Shown here one piece after another: positions 1 through 6,459 of a stretch of 6,961 bases of DNA; position 1 is the stretch's first letter; each line of letters starts with the position of its first letter. The notes below the pieces were generated by a model. That model had not been told where the DNA came from and did no database searches. It saw only the letters and a list, made by a program, of their open reading frames with translations. The DNA comes from Acidobacteriota bacterium (GTDB lineage Bacteria > Acidobacteriota > Polarisedimenticolia > JAPUIV01): NCBI GenBank assembly GCA_027296665.1, contig JAPUIV010000076.1, forward strand, positions 1 to 6,961. Reading direction: 5' to 3'. A program made the position numbers and the translations under genes.

Positions 1-157
1 TCACGGTCCGGGTTTTTGGTCGAGCCTGACCCATCAGGAAGACGGAACTCGCCAAGAGAAGGACCAAGATCCCTACCAGCTTAATCCTCCGGTTCTGCCT
101 CTCCACTTTTTCCAGCCGTTCAAGGACAACTTTCATGTCCGGTTTCTGCAAGGCCAT
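1..157 (-). CDS. Small coiled-coil/single-membrane-helix protein, N-terminal part (cut by window edge)
   Basis: The reading frame starts at an ATG whose first base is 157 and runs left off the window, leaving 52 visible residues. A purine-rich ribosome binding site (GGGAGGGAG) lies 5 nt before the ATG and supports this start. Residues 8-26 are strongly charged with heptad-like leucine and valine spacing (VVLERLEKVERQNRR), as in a short coiled coil. Residues 27-43 are hydrophobic (LVGILVLLLASSVFLMG) and form one membrane helix or uncleaved signal anchor, followed by GQARPK. Short proteins with this charged-helix plus anchor layout are common as hypothetical proteins in several deep-branching Gram-negative phyla. 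In those I recall, a C-terminal soluble domain follows, which here would lie outside the window. No function can be assigned. The inferred topology is cytoplasmic N-terminus and periplasmic C-terminus. The frame, start and membrane helix are seen directly; the family statement is recollection. Confidence 0.72.
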   Translation of the reverse strand, partial: MALQKPDMKVVLERLEKVERQNRRIKLVGILVLLLASSVFLMGQARPKTRTV

Positions 158-180
158 GATTGCTCCCTCCCAAAATTCAG

Positions 181-202
181 GTGTCCACAATGTGTCCACC
201 GT
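181..202. repeat. 11-bp tandem direct repeat
   Basis: Two adjacent copies, GTGTCCACAAT (181-191) and GTGTCCACCGT (192-202), share their first eight bases and the final T. The period of 11 bp is one helical turn, so a protein binding both copies would contact the same DNA face. The repeat lies 24 bp upstream of the left-edge minus-strand gene start. It could be an operator for that gene or an integrase arm-type site. The repeat is seen directly; any role is inference. Confidence 0.5.
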
Positions 203-318
203 TCCTGTGAAATGCGCTGAAACGTGCGGAAGCAGGCTACAATAAATGCCGGTGTTTCGGTGGGCCAGAAACCTCTAATCCGTTGAAAACTTTGATGATA
301 GCGGCTTTCGGTCATGTC

Positions 319-359
319 GAACCTGAATCTGGCGCGTCTGCCAGTTCCGCCACTTCGGC
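319..359 (-). pseudogene. Truncated tRNA-Leu(CAG): 5' half only
   Basis: Reading the minus strand from 359, the sequence matches the conserved 5' half of bacterial tRNA-Leu. It shows an acceptor strand GCCGAAG (359-353), TG at tRNA positions 8-9, a D-arm GCGGAACTGGCAGACGCG, a 5' anticodon stem CCAGA (332-328), and a loop TTCAGGT (327-321) carrying anticodon CAG (325-323). The 3' anticodon stem should read TCTGG but reads TCGAC, so pairing fails after two bases. No variable arm, T-arm or CTTCGGC acceptor complement follows in the 318 bases to the window edge. The gene is therefore broken just after the anticodon loop, a common crossover region for tyrosine integrases. A functional tRNA cannot fold from this sequence alone. 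Alternatives are an assembly junction or a half-gene completed elsewhere. Confidence 0.75.
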
Positions 360-379
360 AAAATCTTGATGGCCGCGCC

Positions 380-408
380 ATGGTAGCGGAGTTTTTCGGG
401 AGGGTCAA
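380..408 (-). promoter_or_regulatory. Sigma70-type promoter of the truncated tRNA-Leu
   Basis: The minus strand reads TTGACC (408-403), a 17-bp spacer, then TACCAT (385-380). These match the -35 consensus at five of six positions and the -10 consensus at four of six, with ideal spacing. A GC-rich stretch (GGCGCGGCC) follows the -10, resembling the discriminator of stringently controlled stable-RNA promoters. The start would fall near 373, about 14 nt before the tRNA 5' end at 359. Position and orientation fit a tRNA promoter that kept its arrangement when the tRNA body was broken. Confidence 0.5.
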
Positions 409-499
409 GACGATCCCGGGCGCAAGCTGGAGGGGGAGTTCGGTCCCGCCCGATTTACGGTATTCTTATTGCGGACCGGCGATAGGCGGGTGAGGGACG

Positions 500-1702
500 A
501 TGTTTATACCCCTGAGCGACCAACCCAATCCGAAAGGGATACCAGCGGTAAATTACCTGTTGCTCGGGCTGAACCTGGCCGTTTTTCTGTTCTACAGCCT
601 TCCTCTCATGTACCAGGCTCCCGCCCCGGGGGATCCCGATCTTGCCGAATTCCTCCGGGTACTGTCAGGACAACTGGGCGGGAAAATCGATGTTTCCAGT
701 GAGATTCTGTCCCGGATTTCGGCCCATGACCTGGCATTGTTCCGGCACGGTTTCCGGCCCGCCCATCCCCAGATCATCGATCTGCTCACCTCGATGTTTC
801 TCCATGCCGGCTGGCTTCATCTGATCGGGAACATGCTGTTTCTCTGGATTTATGGCGACAATGTGGAATATCGCCTGGGCCGGGCCGGCTACCTGGCCAG
901 TTACCTGGGAACGGGAATCGCCGCGACTCTGTTTCACTCGTTCATGCAGCCGGGATCCGAACTGCCAATGGTGGGCGCCTCCGGAGCAATTTCGGGTGTC
1001 CTCGGCTTTTATTTCGTGTGTTTTCCGAGGAATCAGGTTCGAGTCCTCTTGTTCTTTTTCCCCATATTCTACCGGATAGTCCTGATGCCGGCTCGCTGGG
1101 TGCTGGCGATTTACCTGGTCATGTACAATCTTCTGCCATTTCTGCTATCTACCGGCCGGGGGGGAGGTGTCGCGCACGGCGCGCATATCGGCGGTTTCCT
1201 GGCCGGTATGGGCGCCGCCTACCTGTTGCGCGGCTGGGAGGTGAACCGCCGTCCGGCCGGATTCCGGCGGAAAAGAGATCGATCCGGGGAGGAAGGGCTG
1301 CCTGGAACAGATTCCCTTTCCGGGGCATTGCGGGATGGACGCCTGGAGAAGGCTGCCGCCGCCTACTTCCGTCTTTCCCGGAATCAGGCCCGGAATCTGA
1401 TCACCCCCGAAGATCTTCTCCGCCTGGCCGATTTTCTGCGAGAGGAGAACCAGGCGGACGGAGCCCTCTCTCTGTATCAGCGCCTCCTGGCCGATTACCC
1501 GAAGTTCGGGGCTCGGGACCAGGCACACCTTGGGGCCGGACTGGTTCAATTTTACGGTCGCCGGCAACCGACGGCAGCCTACCAGCATTTTCTCTCGGTC
1601 CTGGACCTGGATCCTTCCCCCGCGGTGACGATTCGCGCCCGGCAGGAGGTCTCCAGGATCCAGCATTTGCAAAAACTGCAAATCCGGGGACGGGAAGGTT
1701 GA
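500..1702 (+). CDS. Rhomboid family intramembrane serine protease with C-terminal TPR-like domain
   Basis: Membrane-embedded serine protease of 400 residues, expected to cleave membrane helices of unidentified substrates within the inner membrane. The catalytic serine is S161 in GASGAISG, and the partner histidine is H229 in AHGAHIGGF. H107 and N111 in HLIGNM correspond to the HxxxN oxyanion-stabilising pair of GlpG (H150/N154). Hydrophobic helices fall near residues 17-36, 96-118, 129-149, 156-175, 177-195, 198-218 and 222-244. Residues 37-95 form an unusually long soluble stretch after the first helix, as in a rhomboid subfamily starting with IPLSD. After a basic linker (about 248-262), residues 276-395 are helical and TPR-like (for example ALSLYQRLLADYP), which may bind substrate or a partner. 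The ATG at 500 follows GTGAGGG with a 3-nt gap; spacing is short but the IPLSD start fits the family. It stops 4 nt from the convergent kinase gene. Confidence 0.93.
   Translation: MFIPLSDQPNPKGIPAVNYLLLGLNLAVFLFYSLPLMYQAPAPGDPDLAEFLRVLSGQLGGKIDVSSEILSRISAHDLALFRHGFRPAHPQIIDLLTSMFLHAGWLHLIGNMLFLWIYGDNVEYRLGRAGYLASYLGTGIAATLFHSFMQPGSELPMVGASGAISGVLGFYFVCFPRNQVRVLLFFFPIFYRIVLMPARWVLAIYLVMYNLLPFLLSTGRGGGVAHGAHIGGFLAGMGAAYLLRGWEVNRRPAGFRRKRDRSGEEGLPGTDSLSGALRDGRLEKAAAAYFRLSRNQARNLITPEDLLRLADFLREENQADGALSLYQRLLADYPKFGARDQAHLGAGLVQFYGRRQPTAAYQHFLSVLDLDPSPAVTIRARQEVSRIQHLQKLQIRGREG
1665..1683. repeat. Short inverted repeat inside the 3' end of the rhomboid gene
   Basis: ATTTGCA (1665-1671) and its exact complement TGCAAAT (1677-1683) flank the 5-nt loop AAAAC. 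The stem is A/T-rich and has no following T-run on either strand, so it is a poor intrinsic terminator. It lies just before the convergent stop codons (1700-1702 and 1709-1707), where some transcript-ending signal would be expected. It may simply reflect codon content (HLQKLQI). Confidence 0.3.
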
Positions 1703-1706
1703 CCCT

Positions 1707-4256
1707 TTACAGGGCCAGGATCTTGTCCACCACTCGTTCCACTTCCTGGATGTCGAGCGGTTTGACCAGGCAGGGGATGTCGGCGAGCATGATGAATTCA
1801 TGAGAATTCATGTAATTCAGATCCCCGGTGGTGAAGACAAATCTTTGCTGCATCTCGGGGTGTTTTTTCTGGATCTCCTTGAGGAATTCCATGCCGTTCA
1901 TCTTGGGCATTTTCAGATCGGAAATGATGAGGGAGTACCTGTTCCCGGTCAATTTGTTGCAGGCCTCAATCCCGTTCGTGGCCGTGTCTACCCGGTGCCC
2001 CATCTGGTTCAGAATCGCCATGTAGAGATCGATGATGGTCGGGTCGTCGTCCACGACAAGAATCCTTTGGTCGGCGGGCGCGTCCTGGCGTTCCTCGACC
2101 ACCTCGGGATTGGGTTCGGTGTCGGTGATCGGCAGATGCAGATGGAACCGGGTCCCTTTACCCGGTTCGCTCTCGACATCGAACCGGCCTTCATGGCTTT
2201 CCACGATCCCGAAGGAAATGCTCAGGCCCAGACCGGTGCCTATTTCGGCCGGTTTCGTGGTGAAAAATGGATCAAAGATCCTTCCGAGCACTTCCGGGGT
2301 CATCCCGGGCCCGTTGTCCTCGATGGAAACCACCACATCTTTCCCCTGTAGCCGGGTGCGGACGATGATCTTTCCCGGTTTCTTGGTTGCGGAGATCGCT
2401 TGCTGGGCGTTGGTCAGGAGATTCAAGAAAACCTGCTGGATTTGCTGGAAGTCGAGGAGGCAAAAAGGAAGATTCTTCTGGAAGTCCTTGACCACTTCGA
2501 TTCCGCTTTCCTCGAGTTGCCGTTCCACCAGATCCAACGCCTTCCGGAGAATGCCGTTCACCCCGAGGGCTTTCCGATCGGGATCCGATTTCCGGGAAAA
2601 ATTCAACAGATCGTTCACGATCTTCTTACACTGCTCCGCCGAACCGGAGATCCGCTCCAGGTCCCGGGCAATTTTCGGATCCTTGTTCTTGATGACAACC
2701 AGCTGGGAAAATCCAAGTACGCCGGTGAGTCGGTTGCGAAGCTCGTGGGCCACCGTCGCCACCAGTTCTCCGACCGAAGCCAGCCGGTCCGCGTGCATTA
2801 GCTTGACCTCGGCAAGTTTCTCGGGACTGATGTCCTGGGCGATCCCGAGAACCCCCTGTATCTCTCTTCCCGCTTCGGCGATGGGCCAGAATGTCAGTCG
2901 GACCTCCAGGGCAGGGCCATCCTTTCTGCGCAGGCGGATTTCCCCCGCCTGCAAAGGTTTCTCTTCCTGGAGATCCTGGAGTAAGGAGGGGAGCGGGGGA
3001 GCCTCCGGCCAGAGAAAATTTAGCTCCCCTCCCAGCATCTCCTCCCGGCTGAAACCGGTGCGGCGAGCGGCCGACCGATTCCAATCGGAGATCTTGCCGT
3101 CCAGATCGATGCTGAAGATCAAGTCGGGGAGCTGGTCGAAAAGGAGTTGCAGTTGCCGGGCCTTGGTTCCGTGCCGCCGGGATTCTTCCTGTACTCGCCT
3201 GTAGAGCAGGGAGTTTTTCACCGCGTTTGCCGCTGCCGAGGCGACGATCTGCGTGAATCGGACCTCATCCGGCGCGAACCCTTTCTTTTCCCGGGAGGCC
3301 CGCAGGCAGATGGTGCCGAAGATCTCCTCCCCGTACCGCAAGGGGATCACCAGAAGGGAGCGAAATCCCAGTCGCCGGAGTTCCTCACGGACCTCCGCGA
3401 CCAGATCACAGGTCTCTATGTCCTGGATGATCACCGGTTTCCCCGATTTCATCGCCTGGCGGATCTCCGGATACTTGGACAACTGGAGGGGATAGCGGTT
3501 AAGGTTTCGATCGTCGCTCGAGGTCAGGACATTGCATTCCTGCTTCTCCTGGTCGACCAGGACGATGGAGACCCGGGCGGAATCGAGCAGTTCGGCCAAA
3601 CGAAGGGTGGTCTCATGCATGACGGTATGGAAGTCCAGGGAAGAATTTGTGGTTTCCAGGATCTTGAGGATTGCCCGCAGTTCTGATCGTTCCCGGACGG
3701 TCTGGTTTGACATCGCCTCCCGGTGCCGTGTCTCCGCCACGATGTACCCGTAATACAGGGCGACGATCGCGAAAAACGGAATGAGAACGGGATCGGGGAT
3801 CCCTCCCAGCCCGGCCAGTGTCGGCTTCCAGCCCAACGATCCGAAACAGAAAACCAGGGTGATAAAACCAGCGGCGAGAAGGATGCGGAAAAACCCTTCA
3901 CCCAGGGCGATGATGAGGATCATGAGGAAGAAGAACAGGTAGATTCGCGCGGAGCCCACTCCCGTGAGTGTGAGGATGAAGGCCAGCAGGAATGTATCCG
4001 CAAGTATGATCAAAACTCGCAAGTGTGCAGAATTTTGGGACCTGGAGGGGAGAAAACAGGTCCAGAAATGAGAGGCCAGAAAGGCGGAGAGGATCCCGCA
4101 GCCGATCAATAGGGAGACCGAGTCGACATCCGCGGTAAAAAGAATTCCGGTGACCGCCGCGAATAGCCCCAGGCGGAGGAGGAAGAAGTTTCGGCCTCCC
4201 GGCAGAAAGATGGGCCGGTTGCCATAAAAAATCCCGGTTAATGGAACTGTACGCAT
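1707..4256 (-). CDS. Membrane-bound hybrid sensor histidine kinase (GAF-PAS-HisKA-HATPase-REC)
   Basis: Hybrid two-component kinase of 849 residues. Residues 24-174 form about six membrane helices, resembling PilS-type input domains. Residues 195-352 are a GAF domain, 366-476 a PAS domain, and 485-557 a HisKA dimerisation domain with phosphoacceptor H504 in AHELRNRL. Residues 600-710 are an ATPase domain with N box N616 (NLLTNAQQA), G1 box DNGPG (647-651), F box FDPFF (661-665) and G2 box GTGLGLS (673-679). Residues 731-847 are a receiver domain with acidic pocket D736-D738, phosphoacceptor D780 (ISDLKMPKMNG), T809/T810 and K832. All catalytic residues are present, so it should be active. R509 replaces the proline usual in HELRNPL. 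The ligand is unknown, and no output regulator is adjacent; a separate phosphotransfer protein or target regulator is implied. The start at 4256 has no strong ribosome binding site. Confidence 0.93.
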   Translation of the reverse strand: MRTVPLTGIFYGNRPIFLPGGRNFFLLRLGLFAAVTGILFTADVDSVSLLIGCGILSAFLASHFWTCFLPSRSQNSAHLRVLIILADTFLLAFILTLTGVGSARIYLFFFLMILIIALGEGFFRILLAAGFITLVFCFGSLGWKPTLAGLGGIPDPVLIPFFAIVALYYGYIVAETRHREAMSNQTVRERSELRAILKILETTNSSLDFHTVMHETTLRLAELLDSARVSIVLVDQEKQECNVLTSSDDRNLNRYPLQLSKYPEIRQAMKSGKPVIIQDIETCDLVAEVREELRRLGFRSLLVIPLRYGEEIFGTICLRASREKKGFAPDEVRFTQIVASAAANAVKNSLLYRRVQEESRRHGTKARQLQLLFDQLPDLIFSIDLDGKISDWNRSAARRTGFSREEMLGGELNFLWPEAPPLPSLLQDLQEEKPLQAGEIRLRRKDGPALEVRLTFWPIAEAGREIQGVLGIAQDISPEKLAEVKLMHADRLASVGELVATVAHELRNRLTGVLGFSQLVVIKNKDPKIARDLERISGSAEQCKKIVNDLLNFSRKSDPDRKALGVNGILRKALDLVERQLEESGIEVVKDFQKNLPFCLLDFQQIQQVFLNLLTNAQQAISATKKPGKIIVRTRLQGKDVVVSIEDNGPGMTPEVLGRIFDPFFTTKPAEIGTGLGLSISFGIVESHEGRFDVESEPGKGTRFHLHLPITDTEPNPEVVEERQDAPADQRILVVDDDPTIIDLYMAILNQMGHRVDTATNGIEACNKLTGNRYSLIISDLKMPKMNGMEFLKEIQKKHPEMQQRFVFTTGDLNYMNSHEFIMLADIPCLVKPLDIQEVERVVDKILAL

Positions 4257-4342
4257 GGGTCAGATTTCTCTTTCGCGGGATAATTTAGGTCGCCGGGGTG
4301 GGGAACGCCACAAAGCTCGATTCAGACAGAACCGAGGCCCGG

Positions 4343-4371
4343 TTGCCTCAAAATGCAAAATTTCGTAAAAT
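4343..4371 (+). promoter_or_regulatory. Sigma70-type promoter for the rnr-archease-rtcB operon
   Basis: TTGCCT (4343-4348) and TAAAAT (4366-4371) are separated by exactly 17 bp. The -35 matches consensus at four of six positions and the -10 at five of six. The predicted start near 4378 gives a leader of about 70 nt before the rnr ATG at 4449. The element sits in the most A/T-rich part of the 192-bp divergent intergenic region. A second TTGACC at 4391-4396 lacks a matching -10 and is a weaker candidate. No convincing promoter for the divergent kinase was found; TAAATT on the minus strand near 4286-4291 is a possible -10 with no good -35. Confidence 0.5.
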
Positions 4372-4448
4372 TCACTTCTTTCCGGTCTTTTTGACCTCGC
4401 TGGTCTCTTTCCCTGCGTTTCCCGGGCCACAATCAGAGGATCCGACTG

Positions 4449-6446
4449 ATGCCAAGGAGGAAAAAACCAACAGCCGGTACCATCCGGGGCCGGCTCGAGC
4501 GGCACCGGAATGGGTACGGATTTGTCCAGCCTGAAACCGATCCGGGACGGGATGTATTCATTCCTCCCCGGCGGTTCGGAGGGGCTCTCCATGGCGATAA
4601 GGTGGCGGTCCGCCTCACGGGAGAACGGGGTGGGGGCCAACGCCGTGAGGGGATCGTGGTGGAGATCCTGGAACGCGCCGTTCAGAGGGCCGCCGGCCTG
4701 TTCCGGATGGAGGGAAACGGGGGTATTGTGGAACCGTTCGATCCTCGTTTCCCCGGGGTGATCCGGATTCCCGCGGGACAGACCAGCCGGGCCCGGGATG
4801 GCGAGGCGGTGGGTTGCAAGCTCACCCGGATGCCCGGGCGGTTTCGTCCGGGGGAGGGTCAGATCATTGAAGTCCTGGGGTACCCGGAGGACCCGGTAAT
4901 CGCCAGGCGAATTCTGATCTGGAAACACGATCTCAGGGAACGGTTCCCGGAGGAGGTTCTCCATGAGTGTTCCCGGCTGAAGCAGGGTTCCGATCTTCCC
5001 GGGAGCGGGGGAATGGTCGATCTCCGGCATCTTCCGGCCATCACCGTCGATCCGCCGACAGCGCGTGACCATGACGACGCGATATCGCTGGAACAAGCAG
5101 CGGATGGCGGTGTTCGAATCGGAGTGCATATTGCGGATGTGGCGCATTTTGTTCCCGAGGGCTCGGCAACCGATCTGGAAGCGAGGTTGAGGGGAACCAG
5201 CGTCTACTTTCCTGGGACCTGTCTGCCGATGCTGCCGGAGCGGTTGTCCGCCGACATCTGCAGTCTCTTGCCGGGGAGTGACCGCTTGACGATGTCGGTA
5301 TTTTTCGGGATCGGCCCGGACGGTTCGGTCCGGGACGTCCGGATCATGCCCGGCAAGATCCGAAGCCGGGCCCGGATGACCTATGGCCAGTTGGCTGAAA
5401 TCCTGGAAGGGAAAACCCCGACGCCGGCCGGTTTTCCGCCCCTCTATTTCCAGGAACTGGAGGAATCCGCCCGTCGTCTCAAATCGCACCGGAATTCCCG
5501 CGGCAGTATCGACCTGGACCTGCCCGATCCTTCCTTGATCCTGGGCGATGATGGGAGGATGGCCGGAATCGATCCGGGTGAGCGGAATGCCGCCCACACC
5601 ATCATCGAGGAGTTCATGCTGGCGGCCAACGAAGCGGTTGCCCGGTGGATCTTCTCCGCCAAGGTGCCCTCTCTGTATCGAATCCACGAACGACCCGACC
5701 CGGTAAAACTCGAATCGTTCAATTCGATCCTGGAACAATTCGGTTTCCATCTACCCGGACCCTATCTGAACCTTCCTTCCCGGGCCTTCCAGGATCTCCT
5801 TCAGAGTTTTCGGGGATGTCCGGAGGAACCTGTGCTGATCCGGCTCCTGCTTCGATCGTTGCAACAGGCACGGTATTCCGAGGAACCTCGCGGTCATTTC
5901 GGATTGGCGATGCGGATGTACTCCCATTTCACCTCTCCGATCCGGCGGTATCCTGATCTGGTGGTTCACCGGATCCTCAAACGGCTCCTGGCCAAAGGTT
6001 CCATTCCGGAAATCGAAAAGGAGGCTCTCCGGGGGAGTCTGCCGGAGATCGCCCGGGAGAGTTCCAGGACGGAACGGGTCGCCGAACGGGCCGAAAGAGA
6101 AATGATCGATTGGATGACGATCGGGTTCCTCTCGGATCGTATCGGGGATGAGTTTTCCGGTTGCATATCCGGTGTGGTTCGGGCCGGATGCTTTGTGTTC
6201 CTCGACAACATCCTTGTTGATGGATTCATTCCGGTTACCTCCTTGCCCGAAGACAAGTACCAGTTTCTGGTGAAACGGCAGGCGCTGCGGGGAGCTCGCA
6301 CCGGCCGCGCCTTCGGGATCGGGGTCCGGGTGCGGTTGCGCCTCGACCGGGTGTGCGCCTGGCCGCCCCAGATCGATTTCTCCCTGGTGGAGAAAGAATC
6401 GGTCCGCCGCACGAAAAGACGAAAATCGGGACGGGGTTCCCGATAG
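4449..6446 (+). CDS. rnr: Ribonuclease R (VacB/RNase II family 3'-5' exoribonuclease)
   Basis: Processive 3'-5' exoribonuclease of 665 residues, which in known members degrades structured RNA in the cytoplasm. Residues 10-75 form the first cold-shock domain (RNGYGFVQPE, DVFIPP, LHGDKV) and about 83-146 the second. Residues 197-515 are the RNB catalytic domain with metal-binding D201, D207, D209 and D210 in DPPTARDHDDA, and the hallmark HFTSPIRRYPDL at 493-504. Residues 564-647 are an S1 RNA-binding domain, followed by a short basic tail (RRTKRRKSGRGSR). It is shorter than E. coli RNase R (813 residues) because it lacks the N-terminal winged-helix region and a long lysine-rich tail. Domain content nonetheless fits RNase R better than RNase II. 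The ATG at 4449 is preceded by AGAGGA with an 8-nt gap. Archease follows 13 nt downstream, so the genes are probably cotranscribed. Confidence 0.95.
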   Translation: MPRRKKPTAGTIRGRLERHRNGYGFVQPETDPGRDVFIPPRRFGGALHGDKVAVRLTGERGGGQRREGIVVEILERAVQRAAGLFRMEGNGGIVEPFDPRFPGVIRIPAGQTSRARDGEAVGCKLTRMPGRFRPGEGQIIEVLGYPEDPVIARRILIWKHDLRERFPEEVLHECSRLKQGSDLPGSGGMVDLRHLPAITVDPPTARDHDDAISLEQAADGGVRIGVHIADVAHFVPEGSATDLEARLRGTSVYFPGTCLPMLPERLSADICSLLPGSDRLTMSVFFGIGPDGSVRDVRIMPGKIRSRARMTYGQLAEILEGKTPTPAGFPPLYFQELEESARRLKSHRNSRGSIDLDLPDPSLILGDDGRMAGIDPGERNAAHTIIEEFMLAANEAVARWIFSAKVPSLYRIHERPDPVKLESFNSILEQFGFHLPGPYLNLPSRAFQDLLQSFRGCPEEPVLIRLLLRSLQQARYSEEPRGHFGLAMRMYSHFTSPIRRYPDLVVHRILKRLLAKGSIPEIEKEALRGSLPEIARESSRTERVAERAEREMIDWMTIGFLSDRIGDEFSGCISGVVRAGCFVFLDNILVDGFIPVTSLPEDKYQFLVKRQALRGARTGRAFGIGVRVRLRLDRVCAWPPQIDFSLVEKESVRRTKRRKSGRGSR

Positions 6447-6459
6447 GACGAGAACCGGG

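Larger units (their letters stand above)
158..499. other. 342-bp gene-poor interval between the divergent left-edge gene and the rhomboid gene
   Basis: No convincing protein gene lies here on either strand. A minus-strand open frame covers much of 133-408, but it overlaps the tRNA remnant and has no recognisable protein features. The interval holds, from right to left, a minus-strand stable-RNA-type promoter (408-380), the 5' half of a tRNA-Leu (359-319), about 117 bp of unassigned sequence (203-318), and an 11-bp tandem repeat (181-202). The rhomboid gene probably takes its promoter from about 430-475: TATTCT at 461-466 could be a -10 box, but no good -35 accompanies it. No integrase gene and no second att copy is visible. 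Confidence 0.6.

Noticed and set aside
1..318. Group I intron interrupting tRNA-Leu in the anticodon loop
   Set aside because: Bacterial group I introns do sit in tRNA anticodon loops, but I see no conserved intron core, and a normal gene start with ribosome binding site lies at 157. The 3' exon is absent from the window.
1703..1720. CCCT/AGGG mini-hairpin at the convergent stops as an intrinsic terminator
   Set aside because: The stem is only four base pairs with no T-run on either side.
1018..1803. Plus-strand frame overlapping the rhomboid gene in another register
   Set aside because: It is a shadow of the rhomboid coding sequence, with atypical R/P/G-rich composition and no ribosome binding site support.
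2032..3204. Plus-strand open frame (about 390 codons) opposite the histidine kinase
   Set aside because: The kinase frame contains every expected catalytic box across this interval. The antisense translation is serine/arginine-rich with no recognisable family.
3311..3321. Minus-strand CTTCGGCACCA, matching the missing 3' acceptor end of the truncated tRNA-Leu
   Set aside because: It encodes part of IFGTIC in the kinase GAF domain. No T-arm (GGTTC) precedes it, so it is a chance match to an 11-base word.
4257..4448. Sigma54 promoter for the kinase (minus-strand TGGCGTTCCCCACC)
   Set aside because: The GG/GC spacing and the second element do not match the sigma54 consensus.
4260..5750. Long minus-strand open frame (about 496 codons) opposite the first two thirds of rnr
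   Set aside because: It lies antisense to a clear RNase R gene, its translation is low-complexity and rich in R, P and G, and it shows no domain motif. Long antisense frames are expected in GC-rich genes.
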